This document shows, one piece after another, positions 29,874 through 40,235 of a stretch of 64,000 nt of DNA. The stretch lies in the NCBI GenBank assembly GCA_036365145.1, contig JAEOAD010000026.1:992001-1056000 (forward strand), given 5' to 3'. Under the pieces are notes generated by a model, which saw only the letters and a program-made list of their open reading frames with translations, ran no database searches and had not been told where the DNA came from. This DNA comes from Orientallactaga sibirica. Its lineage: Eukaryota; Chordata; Mammalia; Rodentia; Dipodidae. The position numbers were made by a program, and so were the translations under genes. Each line of letters begins with the position of its first letter. Within the stretch, counting starts at the first letter, position 1.

Positions 29874-29920
<47 letters not shown>
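29873..29920 (+). repeat. (TA)n microsatellite
   Basis: About 23 TA units; a perfect self-complementary tract between two inward-facing SINE tails. Confidence 0.96.
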
Positions 29921-29922
<2 letters not shown>

Positions 29923-30096
29923 CAAGCAGAGAGAGATAGAAAGAAGAGAGGCAGACAGAGGATGAGGATGGGCCTGCCAGGGCCTCCAGCCGCTGCAATG
30001 AATTCTATGCATGTGCCACTTTGTGCATCTGGGGAATTGAACCTGGGTCACTAAGCTTTGCAGGCAAGCACCTTAACTGCTGACCCATCTTTCCAG
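29920..30096 (-). mobile_element. B2-like tRNA-SINE, internal deletion
   Basis: Lacks the 'gcttacgtgggtact' block. Confidence 0.88.
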
Positions 30097-30377
30097 GCAT
30101 GATATTTCTAATATTTTTGAAACCATCTCTAAACTTCAGGTAGCTATTAAACCTGTACTGTACAGCAGAAATTCATTTCCCTGAAACTTTTCTCATGCAA
30201 TTTTGGCGTTGCCTCACCTCCATTAGTCTTGTCAGTCTGAGGTGTTCAGGACTTAAAATAGAGGGCTCCCTGCACATGTCAGAGTGTTTTGGCAATATGC
30301 TAGAGATACTGGCACCTGCAAATTGACAAATTTTACTGCTATGATGGAGTGCTTGCTCTGTCTCTATAACTACTGTT
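30097..30377. other. Non-SINE intron 1 block
   Basis: AT-rich; nothing recognised. Confidence 0.5.
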
Positions 30378-30605
30378 TTTAATTATTTTATTTTATTTTA
30401 TTTGAGAAAGAGATGGAGAGAGATTTGGCACACCAGGGCCTCAGCAACTATAACTGAACTCAAGATGCTTGCGCCACCTAGTTGGCATGTGTGACCTTGA
30501 GCTTGCCTTATTGTGCGTTTGGCTTACGTGGGACCTGGAGGGTTGAACATGGGTCCTTAGGTTTCACAGGCAAGCACCTTAACCGCTAAGCCATCTCTCC
30601 AGCCC
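30378..30605 (-). mobile_element. B2-like tRNA-SINE, insert-bearing subtype
   Basis: Reverse copy with 'acctagttggcatgtgtgac' insert. Confidence 0.9.
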
Positions 30606-30904
30606 TATGATTACTGTTGATACAGGGGAAATGTAGACTTGTTTTTAGAGAAACCAGTGAACTTAATCATTCTGTCCCAAAAAGCAAACAGTGCCAGCCA
30701 CCACAAACACATTTCAATAGCCAAAGTTTATTCTAATTTGTGAACTTTTTTTGACAACTTGGCAACTATAGTTACTGATATATTTTATTGAGATATTGGA
30801 TCCATCTCTGACTCTATTCGTGATATTCATGATACAGTTGCTAGATTTGGATTTTTTTTTTTTTTCTCTATAATGCAGGATGAAATGTTGATGGGCCCAA
30901 AAGT

Positions 30905-31118
30905 GCTTAAATATTTTATTTATTATTTATTTACAAGCAGAGAGAAGAAGGGAGAGAGAGATGAGCATGGGTGCACCAGGGCCTAATGCTGCTGCAAATG
31001 AACACTAAACACATGCACCACTTTGTGCATTTGCCTTTACGTAGGTACTGGAGATCAAACCCAGGCCATCAGGCTTTGCAAGCAAGTGCCTTTAACCACT
31101 GATTCATCTCTCCAGCCC
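30905..31118 (-). mobile_element. B2-like tRNA-SINE
   Basis: Older reverse copy. Confidence 0.86.
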
Positions 31119-31125
31119 TGGCTTT

Positions 31126-31274
31126 ACTCCCCACCACCAGGGTAGAGTCTTCCTATAGCTCAGGCTGTCCTGGAATTCACTATGTAGTCTCAGGGTGGTC
31201 TCGAACTCATGGTGATCCTCCTACCTCTGCCTCCTGAGTGCTGGGATTAAAGGCCTGTGCCACCATGCCCGGCT
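31126..31274 (-). mobile_element. B1-like SINE
   Basis: Reverse copy about 100 bases upstream of exon 2. Confidence 0.92.
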
Positions 31275-31376
31275 CTGGCTTTATTTTTTAATAATGTTTA
31301 AAAAGAAATTTATATAACTGACTTCAGACTTGTAAAACCATTCCTTACTGTCTGTTTGTTTGTTTGTTTTCCCCAG

Positions 31377-31431
31377 TTACTTGGACATTGGAGAAATCAA
31401 GAAAAGACCAATGGATGTTGTTAACTCTGAG
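31377..31431 (+). CDS. DCDC2: DCDC2 coding exon 2
   Basis: 55 bases, joining exon 1 in phase to complete the Asn of 'FKKLNYLDIGEIKKRPMDVV'; it ends ...NSE in phase 0. It encodes the end of the first doublecortin domain and the start of the linker. Acceptor 'gtttgtttgttttccccag' has a strong pyrimidine tract and the donor is GAG|GTAAAT. Confidence 0.97.
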
Positions 31432-31762
31432 GTAAATACATGTTCTATTTTGAAGCTTGGAATAAAAGGCTGCCATGGTCTAGTCATTTCTTGGTGTGTT
31501 TCAGAACCTTACACAGCACTCTGATAAGACAGGAGTCTTTGGCTGTGAGGGTGATCGGGCTGTGACATCTGTCACCCCATGGATTGCCAGGGTTAGTTCT
31601 GCTGATGTGGCTGGTTAGGCAGCTGACCCCCTTCTTCTCTCCCCACTCCATGTGTGTCCCTCTTGCAAAGGGCGACCTTCCGTGGTAGAGGACCTTCTTT
31701 GGTCAAGGGTGTAGGAGCAGCTGCTCTTCCCTGAGAGAACAAACTCTCAAGATATGAATTCT

Positions 31763-31925
31763 TGACAGGCGTGGTGGTGTGCGCCTTTAATCCCAGCACT
31801 CGGGAGGCAGAGGTAGGAGGATCGCCGTGAGTTCAAGGCCAGCCTGGGACTACAGAATGAGTTCCAGGTCAGCCTGGGTAGAGTGAGACCCTACTTCAAA
31901 CAAACAAACAAATAGACAAACAAAT
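31763..31925 (+). mobile_element. B1-like SINE with target-site duplication
   Basis: Flanked by GATATGAATTCT at 31751-31762 and 31926-31937; (CAAA)n tail. Confidence 0.95.
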
Positions 31926-31938
31926 GATATGAATTCTC

Positions 31939-32045
31939 TTGCATGCTTCAGCAGCACATATACTAACCAAAAGTGGAATGATACAGAGAAGATAAGCATG
32001 ACCCCTGTGCAAGAATGACGTGCAAATTTGTGAAGCATTCCATAT
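31939..32045 (+). pseudogene. U6 snRNA retropseudogene
   Basis: About 107 bases aligning along the whole U6 snRNA: 'gcttcagcagcacatatac', 'gatacagagaagataagcat', 'gcaaatttgtgaagcattcc'. U6 is the catalytic snRNA of the spliceosome. Several changes lie in otherwise invariant positions (for example AGATTAGCATGG reads AGATAAGCATGA, and the ACAGAGA box itself is kept). No U6 promoter (PSE at -50 with TATA at -25) is seen upstream, since a B1 element ends there. A non-functional retrocopy is the best reading. Confidence 0.9.
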
Positions 32046-32100
32046 ATATATATATATATATATTTTTTTTTTTGTTTGTTTGTTTGTTTGTTTGTTTTTC
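32046..32100 (+). repeat. (TA)n-T-run-(GTTT)n simple sequence
   Basis: Follows the U6 copy and leads into a B1 fragment. Confidence 0.9.
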
Positions 32101-32127
32101 AAGGTAGTTTCTCGCTCTAGCCCAGGT
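32094..32127 (-). mobile_element. B1-like SINE tail fragment
   Basis: 'caaggtagtttctcgctcta' only. Confidence 0.7.
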
Positions 32128-32159
32128 ATGTGTGATGTATGTATTATGTATATCTCCCC

Positions 32160-32315
32160 CTTTTTTATTTTGGTTTTACTAGGTAGGGTCTCACTCTAGC
32201 CCAGGCTGACCTGGAATTCACTATGTAGTCTCAGGGTGGCCTTGAACTCATAGCGATCCTTCTACCTCTGCCTCCCGAGTGCTGGGATTAAAGGTGTGCA
32301 CCACCATGCCCGGCT
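32160..32315 (-). mobile_element. B1-like SINE
   Basis: Near-consensus reverse copy. Confidence 0.92.
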
Positions 32316-32328
32316 CCATATTGTTTTA

Positions 32329-32490
32329 TTTATTTATTTATTTTTTGGTTTTGCGAGGTAGGGTCTCACTCTGGCCCAGGCTGACCTGGAATTAACTACG
32401 TAGTCTCAGGGTGGCCTCGAACTCACAGCGATCCTCCTACCTCTGCCTCCCGAGTGCTGGGATTAAAGGTGTGCACCACCACGCCCGGCT
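32329..32490 (-). mobile_element. B1-like SINE with target-site duplication
   Basis: Direct repeat CCATATTGTTTTA at 32316-32328 and 32491-32503 marks exact ends. Confidence 0.95.
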
Positions 32491-32503
32491 CCATATTGTT
32501 TTA

Positions 32504-32562
32504 AAAAACATATGGTATGTAAGTATAGAAGTTGTCAATAAAAAAAATAATTAAAAAAATAC
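32504..32562 (+). mobile_element. L1 3' end, short
   Basis: 'gtatgtaagtatagaagttg' then TCAATAAAAAAAATAA. The reverse of the same end is at 48735-48800, so this is a family-specific 3' terminus. Confidence 0.6.
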
Positions 32563-32785
32563 ATATGGCTTAGCAGTTAAGGCATTTGCCTGCAAAGCCA
32601 AAGGACCTCAGTTAACCCTAACCCTAATCCCAGGACCCACGTAAGCCAGATGTACAAGGTGGCGCATGCTTCTGGAGTTCATTTACAGTGGCTGGAGACC
32701 CTGGTGCACCCATTCTCTCTCTCTCTCTTTCTCTGTTGCTCTCAATTAAATAAGTAATAAAAAAAAACCCAACATTTAAAAAAGA
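32563..32785 (+). mobile_element. B2-like tRNA-SINE with telomere-like insertion
   Basis: 5' truncated forward copy in which the usual 'ggttcgattcc' is replaced by TTAACCCTAACCCTAAT (32612-32628). Confidence 0.9.
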
Positions 32786-32939
32786 CTTCTCGGATGTATT
32801 TAAATAGGGCTTTGTGTTTTAGGGGAAAGATGATCCTTTCTTTGATGGAGCGCTGTCAAAATATAAGACTCTGACCAGGGGTCCTAAGGCATGCAGGATT
32901 AAAGGATGCATGTTCTTATTTCTCATTTTCAAGCATTTA
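32786..32939. other. Non-SINE intron 2 stretch
   Basis: Nothing recognised. Confidence 0.4.
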
Positions 32940-33058
32940 AAAATTTTTTAAATTTATTTGCAAGCAGAGATAGAGGGAGAATGAATATGGGTGCACCAGC
33001 ACTTCCTTCTACTGCAGACAAACTCCATGCATGCACCACTCTGTGCATCTGGTTTGGC
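32940..33058 (-). mobile_element. B2-like tRNA-SINE, 5' truncated
   Basis: Tail half only. Confidence 0.82.
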
Positions 33059-33489
33059 TTGTCTTTTATGGAGAATTTGGATAAGTTTTGTTTCTTCTGA
33101 GTGTGGAAGAACCTAAGGAGGACTGAGGAGGAGGAGAGAAAAGAAGAAGCCTGAAATGACCACACTGTCTTGTGTAGAAATGTTGTGGAAACCCACAACG
33201 TGCTTCAGGTCACACTTACGGATGGATGTCCTTCAGAGGGTGACACCATTATGGAAACCTCGCCGTTCAGTTTAATCACTGTGCATAATCTTTAATGAAA
33301 CATACCATGCACTTTGCTATTTAAAGTGCTTTGGCCAGAACTGGGATTCTAGACATTAAACTGCATGTAATTATTAACCGCACATTAAGACGCAGGGACC
33401 CCTGTGGTCGAGTTCACTAATTTTTAGCTTGCAAATTCTAGGTTCCTAGGGAGCATAAAGGGGAAAGAATTAAACTACTAAATAGATTT
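33059..33489. other. Non-SINE intron 2 block
   Basis: 430 bases of single-copy texture; no element or exon recognised. Confidence 0.5.
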
Positions 33490-33622
33490 TTTTTTTAAAG
33501 CATTCTTACTCTAGCCTAAACTGACCTAGAGCTCACTCTATTCCCTAGGCTGGCCTTGAACTCACTGTGATCCTCCTACCTCAGCTTCCAGAGTGTTGTA
33601 GTTAAAGGCATGTGCCGCCATA
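33490..33622 (-). mobile_element. B1-like SINE, diverged
   Basis: Reverse copy. Confidence 0.82.
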
Positions 33623-33644
33623 AAATTGCTTTAAAGAACATATT

Positions 33645-33665
33645 TTTAGTTATTTATTTGCAATC

Positions 33666-33706
<41 letters not shown>

Positions 33707-33875
33707 AGACCGGCAAAGAGAATGGACACACCAGGACCTCCAGCCTCTGCAAACGAACTCCAGATACACAATTCTACTTTGTGCATCTGGCTTTATGTGG
33801 GTACTGGGGAATCGAACTCGAGTCATTGGGCTTTGCAGGTAAGCACCTTAACTGCTTAGCCATCTCTCCAGCCCC
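33645..33875 (-). mobile_element. B2-like tRNA-SINE
   Basis: Reverse copy with a long (GA)n. Confidence 0.92.
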
Positions 33876-34217
33876 AAGGCAAAATAGTTTGTTTTTCTTT
33901 CATTGGAGGAAATACTTGCAGATGATCGTAGTAGCCTCAGGTATACTAATTAATTGCAGCTTCAAGGCAAATGAAGCCCAGCAGTCATTGAAGCCCCTCC
34001 CTAGGTGTCCCTTGGCCTTCCCCTACCTCTGCAGTGGAATGGCCCAGGAGGAAGTGTTCAGAAAGGGAAGTCAGAGCACGTCAGGGACTGTGGTGATTCC
34101 AGCACGAGGAAGACCTTGCCAAGTCTCTACCAAGAGATGTTGGCTGAAGAATAACACCATACCTCCTCTCTTCTCCTCTGCCCTCCCTCCCTTCCTCCCT
34201 CCTTCCTTTCCTTTCTT
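33876..34217. other. Non-SINE intron 2 block ending in a pyrimidine tract
   Basis: Ends in 'ccctcccttcctccctcctt' (34183-34218). An open frame runs through it by chance. Confidence 0.45.
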
Positions 34218-34409
34218 ATTTTGTGGCACTGGAGTTTATTTACGGGAGAGAGAGAGGAGAAAGGGTGGGTGTAACGGGGATCTTGCCACTGTAAACAGAC
34301 TCAAGACACATGCACATACTTTGTGCATCTGGCTTTACATAGGTACTGGGAAACTGAACCCAGGCTGTCCCACTTTGCACCTTTAACCACTGAGCCATCT
34401 CCCCAGCCC
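34218..34409 (-). mobile_element. B2-like tRNA-SINE
   Basis: Diverged reverse copy. Confidence 0.8.
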
Positions 34410-34935
34410 TAGAGTTTTTCTTTTATTATTATTGACAACTTCCTTAATTGTAGATGATATCTCATGGTACGTCTCTCCCGCCCCCCACTTTCCCTTTTGA
34501 AACTTCACTCTTCATCATATCCCCTCCCTCTCTCAGTCAGTCTCTCTTTTATTTTGATGTCATCATCTTTTCTTCCTATTATGATGGTCTTGTGTAGGTA
34601 GTGTCAGGCACTGTGAGGTCATGGATATCCAGGCGATTTTGTGTCTGGAGGAGCACGTTGTAAGGAGTCCTACTCTTCCTTTGGCTCTTACATTCTTTCC
34701 GCCCCCTCTTCCGCAAAGGACCCTGAGCCTTGGAAGGTGGGTTTGAGATGTTTCAGTGTTGAGCACTCCTCTGTCCCTTCTTCTCAGCACCATGGTGCCT
34801 TCTGAGTCATCCCAAGGTCACTGCCATCTGAAAAGAGAAGCTTCTTTAACCAAAATTGAGAGTAGCATTAATATATGGGTATGGACATTAAGAGAAGTGT
34901 TTACTGGGCAGTTTGGTGAGCATAGTATATACATT
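34410..34935 (-). mobile_element. L1 3' UTR, reverse orientation
   Basis: Read on the minus strand it ends 'ggaagttgtcaataataa' plus TAAAAGA, preceded by purine-rich 'gagggaggggatatgatgaa', the layout of a rodent L1 3' UTR. ORF2 is absent. Confidence 0.65.
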
Positions 34936-34939
34936 TAGC

Positions 34940-35130
34940 CAGACACCAGCAGACAGAGAGAGGGAAGGAGAGAGTGAGAATGGGCACACCAGGGCCTCCA
35001 GCCACTGCAAACGAATGCCAGATATATGTGCCACCACGTGCATCTGGCTTACATGGGACCTGGAGCATCAAACCAGGATCCTTAGGCTTCGCAGGCATGC
35101 GCCTTAACCTCTAAGCCATCTCTCCAGCCC
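34940..35130 (-). mobile_element. B2-like tRNA-SINE
   Basis: Reverse copy. Confidence 0.92.
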
Positions 35131-35374
35131 ATGGTGGGCAGTTGGTTATCTTATGGTTTTATTGATGGATCTTGGCTCTCCTCTGTTTCCCCTGCCATCT
35201 GTCAAATAAAACAGATTCTCTAACTAAGAGTGTGAACAGTTTGGGTTAAAGTGGATGTGCATAGTTTTTTTTTTGTTTGTTTGTTTTGTTTTTGGTGTGT
35301 TAGCCCACCCTTCTTCTCCAGAGAGCAGCAAGAGCTTCTCTCTGAAGGCCTGCTTTAATTTTTGTTTGTCTTTT

Positions 35375-35608
35375 TAAATTATTTATTTATTTATTTATTT
35401 GAGAGTGACAGACAGAGAGAGAAAGAGGCAGAGAGAGAGAGAGAGAGAGCAAATGGGTGCACCAGGGCCTCTAGCCACTGTAAATGAACTCCAGGTGCAT
35501 GTGTCCCCTTGTGCATCTGGCTTACGTGGGTACTGGAGAATTGAGCCTTGAACTAGGGTCCTTGGGCTTCACAGGCAAGCACTTAACCACTAAGCCATCT
35601 CTCCAGCC
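35375..35608 (-). mobile_element. B2-like tRNA-SINE
   Basis: Reverse copy of the 'aattgagccttgaactaggg' subtype with an extra 'gccttga'. Confidence 0.9.
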
Positions 35609-36011
35609 CTGAAGGTCTGTTTTAAAGGCCATACTTCATTGATTTCAGCATAAGGTATGCAGGCATCATGCCCTAGTGCCTGCCTCGGTCAGCAGGGAGA
35701 ATTCCCTCAGGTCATCATAGACATTCCTTCGTGAGCAGCCAACCAGGTCAGACTCAGATGGCATCCTGTGATTACATCGCTTGGATGTTTAGTTTGTCAA
35801 AATAAGTTGGTTTCAGCCCACCTGCTAGCTGGCAGCTGAACTTTAAGAGACGAGGTGTAGTGGGAGGGAGACGACTAAACTGACTTAGTGTATTTGCTCT
35901 GTTTACTGTTCAGCGGGAGCCTTTCTCTCTAGGAAATCTCAAATGGTCGCCCACACTGCTTCGTGTTTCTCCCCTTCTAGTAAGTAGCAGGTAGTTTTGC
36001 ATTTCAGCATT
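35609..36011. other. Non-SINE intron 2 block
   Basis: 400 bases; nothing recognised. Confidence 0.5.
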
Positions 36012-36237
36012 TTTTAAATTTATTTACTTTGTGTATTTGAGAGAGAGAGATAGAGGGATATATATATATATATGGAGAGAGAGAGAATGGGTGCACCAGG
36101 GCCTTCAGATGCTGTAAACGAACTCCAGATACAGGCACCATCTTGTGTATCTGGCTTATGTGGGTACCAGGGAATTGAACCTGGGTCCCTTGGCTTTGCA
36201 GGCAAGTGCCTTAACTACTATACCATCTCTCCAGCCC
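36012..36237 (-). mobile_element. B2-like tRNA-SINE
   Basis: Reverse copy with (TA)n in the tail. Confidence 0.9.
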
Positions 36238-36328
36238 ACATTTCAACAATTTTTTTTTTTTAAATCTTCTTGTTGCTGGTTCATATCATACCACCTTCTG
36301 TAACTGGGTCACTGAATTTAGAATATTT

Positions 36329-36349
36329 TAAAATTTATTTATTTATTTG

Positions 36350-36384
<35 letters not shown>

Positions 36385-36537
36385 AAATGGCACGCCAGGG
36401 CCTCCAGCTGCTGCAGATGAACTCCAGATACCTGTGCCGCTTTGTGCATCTGACTTTAGGTGGGTACTAGGGAATTGAACCCAGGTCATTAGGCTTTGTA
36501 GGCAAGTGCCTTAACTGCTGAGCCATCTCTCCAGCCC
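36329..36537 (-). mobile_element. B2-like tRNA-SINE with target-site duplication
   Basis: TTTAGAATATTT at 36317-36328 and 36541-36552. Confidence 0.94.
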
Positions 36538-36689
36538 ACATTTAGAATATTTGATGGAACAAGTGGTCTCTGCATTTTGGAGATGCTATTCTAAGTGAGA
36601 AAAGTCCATATTCACAGCTTGTTTTCATAAAAGAGAACAGATGATTCCATTTTCTTTTTTAAAAAATATTTTATTTTTAAAGACTTCTT

Positions 36690-36873
36690 TTTTTTAAATT
36701 TATTTGAGAGAGAGAAAGAGAGAGAGAGAGAGAATTGGCCTCCAGCCACTGCAAACAAACTCCAGTTGCATGCGCCCCTTTGTGCATCTGGCTTACGTGG
36801 GTCCTGGAGAACTGAACCAGGATCCTTTAGTTTTGCAGGTAAATGCCTTAACTGCTAAGCCATCTCTCTAGCC
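36690..36873 (-). mobile_element. B2-like tRNA-SINE
   Basis: First of three consecutive reverse copies. Confidence 0.9.
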
Positions 36874-36875
36874 CA

Positions 36876-37076
36876 AATATTTTATTTTTATTTATTTATT
36901 TATTTGACAGAGAAATGAGAGAGAGAAAGAGTGGGTGTGCCAGGGCCTTCAGCCACTGCAAACAAACTCCAGACGTGTGAAACCCCTTGTGCACCTGGCT
37001 AACGTGGGTCTTGGGGAATCGAACCTGGGTCCTTTGGCTTTGTAGGCAAACATCTCCACTAAGTCATCCCTCCAGC
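36876..37076 (-). mobile_element. B2-like tRNA-SINE
   Basis: Second in the row, inserted at 'cccaaatattttattttta'. Confidence 0.9.
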
Positions 37077-37083
37077 CCAAGCC

Positions 37084-37294
37084 CAAATATTTTATTTTTA
37101 TTTATTTGAGAACGAGAAAGAGGCAGATAGAGAGAGTGAGAAAATGGGTACACCAGGGTCTCCAGCTACTGCAAATGAACTCCAGATGCATGTGCCACCT
37201 TGTGCATCTTGCTTACCTGGGTCCTGGGGAATTGCACCTGGGTCCTTTGGCTTTGCAGGCAAGTGCCTTAACCGCTAAGCCATCTGTCCAGCCC
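37084..37294 (-). mobile_element. B2-like tRNA-SINE
   Basis: Third in the row; its left flank repeats 'gcccaaatattttattttta', consistent with successive insertion into one A-tail. Confidence 0.9.
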
Positions 37295-37482
37295 TAATTT
37301 TTATTTTATATTAATTATAATAGGTTATTCTCTTATATCACCTTGCCCCAGCTCCCGTTACCCTGGAGGCTCTCCTCAGTAGGGTTGTGGTCTTCATGTG
37401 GGGTCGTGAAGGCCCCAGGCAGTCGCTGTGGGTAGCTGGAGACCAGCGCCTCAGGGTGCTCCTAGCCACTCCACACCTGAGT

Positions 37483-37531
37483 TTTTAAAAGATCTCTTGG
37501 TATCTTAACTGTCAAGCCATCTCTCCAGCCC
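37483..37531 (-). mobile_element. B2-like tRNA-SINE head fragment
   Basis: 'cttaactgtcaagccatctc' only. Confidence 0.75.
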
Positions 37532-37533
37532 AG

Positions 37534-37748
37534 TATTTTTTATTTATTTATTGGCAAGCAGAGAGAGAGAGAGAGAAGGCGACACACACACAGAGAGAAA
37601 AATGACACACCAGGACCTCCAGCTGCTGCAAATGAACTCTAGACGCAGACACCACTGTGCATCTGGCTTTACATGGTTACTGAGAACTGAGCCTGGCTCA
37701 TTAGGCTTTATAGGCAAATGCCTTAACTGCTGAGCTATCTCTCCAGCT
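37534..37748 (-). mobile_element. B2-like tRNA-SINE
   Basis: Reverse copy. Confidence 0.9.
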
Positions 37749-37782
37749 CCTCCACAGCTGACTTTTTTTAAAGCTGAATTAA

Positions 37783-37993
37783 AATGATTTGATTTATTTA
37801 TTTGCAAGCAGAGAGAGAGGAGAAGAGAGAGAGAGAGACAATGGGTGTGCCAGAGCCTCCAGCTGCTGCAAATGAACTCCAGAGGCATGCACCACTTTGT
37901 GCAGCTGGTTTTATTGAGGGTACTGGGGAATCAAACCCAGGTCATTAGGCTTTGCAAGCAGGTGCCTTAACTGCTGGGCCATCTCTCCAGCCT
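37783..37993 (-). mobile_element. B2-like tRNA-SINE
   Basis: Reverse copy. Confidence 0.92.
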
Positions 37994-38033
37994 CTAAAAA
38001 TGATTTGAAACCTCAATTAAAAGTATATTCATT

Positions 38034-38180
38034 CTGAGCGTGGTGGTGCACACCTTTAATTCCAGCATTCAGGAGGCAGAGGTAGGAGGATTGCTGTGAG
38101 TTAAAGGCCACCCTGAGACTGCATAATGAATTCCAGGTTAGCCTGGCCTAGAAAGTGAGACCCTACCTTGAAAAACAAAA
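38034..38180 (+). mobile_element. B1-like SINE
   Basis: Forward copy. Confidence 0.9.
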
Positions 38181-38236
38181 AACAATATACATACTACATA
38201 TATCACACATACCTTGACTCGTGATTGGATTACCAC

Positions 38237-38590
38237 ACGTGATGGTTTATGTTGACCTACAATGACATGTGAGGAGTTTTCCTAGATTCGACTGGCCTCT
38301 GGGCTTGTCTGTGGTTAGTGCCTAGGTTAATTGTGAGAAGAAGGCCCTGAACTGTGGGCGGCACCATTTCATGGGCTGGAATCCTGGTCCGTATGAAAGG
38401 AGAGCACTGGCTGAGCCCCTGCGTTCATGTCTCTGCTCCCTCACTGTGCTGAGGGTGACCAGCTGCCTCAGGCTCCTGCCGTAGTGCCTTCCCCAGCATA
38501 ACCTGGAGCTGTAAGCTGAACTAAAACCTTTCTCCCTGAAAATGATTTCTGTCAAGTATTTATTTCATCTTAGCTACAGTCAGGTAATGG
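38237..38590 (+). mobile_element. LTR-like interspersed repeat
   Basis: Uninterrupted copy of the repeat also seen, broken, at 17374-18455: starts 'gtgatggtttatgttgacct', has 'caccatttcatgggctggaa' and 'gctgtaagctgaactaaaac'. About 350 bases, no reading frame. ERVL/MaLR-type LTR is my best guess. Confidence 0.55.
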
Positions 38591-38652
38591 ATAGAGCACA
38601 CAATAAATCCATTGTTATGTTGAAAAGACCTTACTTTGGAAATCATTTATTG

Positions 38653-38860
38653 GGTTGGAGAGATGGCTTAATGGTTAAGGTCCTTGCCTGCGAAGCCCAA
38701 GGACCCTGGTTCGATTCTCCAGGTCCCACATAAGCCAGATGCAATTGGTGGTGCATGCATCTGGAGTTTGTTTGCAGTGGCTGGAGGCCCTGGTGTGCCC
38801 ATTCTCACTCCCCCCTCTGTCTCTAATAAATAAATAAATAAATAAAAATAAAATCTTAAA
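38653..38860 (+). mobile_element. B2-like tRNA-SINE
   Basis: Near-consensus forward copy, (AAAT)n tail. Confidence 0.93.
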
Positions 38861-38883
38861 CAGAAAAGAAAATGCATTTATTA

Positions 38884-38996
38884 ATCTAAGCATGGTGGTG
38901 CCTGTCTGTAATTCCAACACTTTGGAGGCTGAGGCTGGAGGACAGCTGGAGTTCAAGGCCAGCCTGGCCTACATAGTAAGACCCTGTTGATGGAAA
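38884..38996 (+). mobile_element. Old B1-related SINE
   Basis: 'gtctgtaattccaacacttt', diverged. Confidence 0.7.
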
Positions 38997-39010
38997 GGAA
39001 GAAAGACACA

Positions 39011-39175
39011 GCTGAGGAGATGACTCAGCTGTTTGCTTGCAAAGCCTACTGGCCTGGGTTTGATTCCTCAGTACCCAAAGCTAGATGCACAAATTGACAC
39101 ATGCATCCAGAGTTCATAGGAGGCCCTGGTATACCTATTCATCCTCTCTCTCAAATAAATATTTATTTAAAAAAA
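39011..39175 (+). mobile_element. B2-like tRNA-SINE, diverged
   Basis: Forward copy missing the 'gtttgcagtggctgg' block. Confidence 0.8.
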
Positions 39176-39180
39176 TAATA

Positions 39181-39373
39181 GAGCTGGAGAGATGGCTTAG
39201 CAGTTGTGGCACTTGCCTTCAAAGCCTAAGGACTCATGTTCAACTCTCCAGGACCCACGTAAACCAGATGCACAAGGTGACACCAGCGTGCAAGGTGGCA
39301 CATGTGTCTGGAGTGATAGAGGCCCTGGTGCACCAATTCTCTCTCTTTCTCTATCTCTCACATTAAAAAAAAA
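39181..39373 (+). mobile_element. B2-like tRNA-SINE, short-insert subtype
   Basis: Carries 'ggtgacaccagcgtgcaagg' insert. Confidence 0.9.
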
Positions 39374-39440
39374 GGTCAATCTGTTGGGCTTGCCTCAAAA
39401 ATAATAAAAATAAAAAATAATAAAACAATAAAGGAATGAA

Positions 39441-39910
39441 GAATGTTTGCTATCCCTCCTCCACAGAATGACATTCTTGGTGGCACAGTGACCTGCAGAA
39501 GGTCAGTTCTTCACCTTGTGGTCAGACGCAGGTTGCTCGGGAGTGGCAGCTCCCTGCTCTGCCCAGAATCTTGGGAGAGTTGTGTGCCATCTATTATTGT
39601 CCTGGGGAAAGATCACAGTTTAAAATGTAAAGTATCATTTCCACCTCATGCACACCTTTGCTAGCATAAGATCACAGATTTGAAAACTCATTAGGTTGAA
39701 TCTTTCCAGCTGAATCAGAACATGATTGAAAATGATCATGCAGCGCACTGTTGCTCTTAAGGGGGTGGCTGGGGAGGGACAGAGGCTTCTAAATGACCAT
39801 TCCGTGATCTGGTCATGAAGGGAAGGAGAAGATGTACACAGAAAACGAACGACTGGGAAGTAAAGCCAGAAGAGGGCACGACTGTCTTTTAATTACCTCC
39901 ACGTCCTCTT
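39441..39910. other. Non-SINE intron 2 block
   Basis: 470 bases; nothing recognised. Confidence 0.5.
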
Positions 39911-39914
39911 TTGG

Positions 39915-40046
39915 TTGTTGTTTGCTTCTTGTTTTCAGAGGTAGAGTCTCCTCTCCGTAGCCCAGGCTGGCCTTGAGCTCACGGCGATCCTCCTACCTCT
40001 GTCTCCGAATGCTGGGATTTAAGGTGCATGCCACCACCATGCCTGT
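39915..40046 (-). mobile_element. B1-like SINE, diverged
   Basis: Reverse copy. Confidence 0.85.
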
Positions 40047-40109
40047 CTTCATATTCTTCTGTGACAGCTCATTATTAGTGACAAAGCCTTACCTAGAATT
40101 ATTTTAATT

Positions 40110-40188
40110 TTCTCCTTCTCCTTCCCCTCCTCTCCTTCTCTTCCTCCTCCTCCTCCTCTTCTTCTTCTTCTTCTTTTTTTTTTTTTTG
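40110..40188 (+). repeat. (TCC/TTC)n microsatellite
   Basis: Pyrimidine-only tract of about 75 bases. Confidence 0.93.
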
Positions 40189-40226
40189 GCTTTTGGGATT
40201 AAAGACATGCACCACCACCCCTGGCT
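40189..40226 (-). mobile_element. B1-like SINE head fragment
   Basis: 'gggattaaagacatgcacca' only. Confidence 0.75.
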
Positions 40227-40235
40227 TAGTTGTAT

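Noticed and set aside
31939..32045. Functional U6 snRNA gene
   Set aside because: Substitutions at conserved positions and a B1 element in place of the required upstream promoter.
33610..34386. 258-codon plus-strand frame in DCDC2 intron 2, the longest in the window
   Set aside because: Composed of a B1 end, a reverse B2-like SINE, intronic sequence, a pyrimidine tract and another SINE; chance opening.
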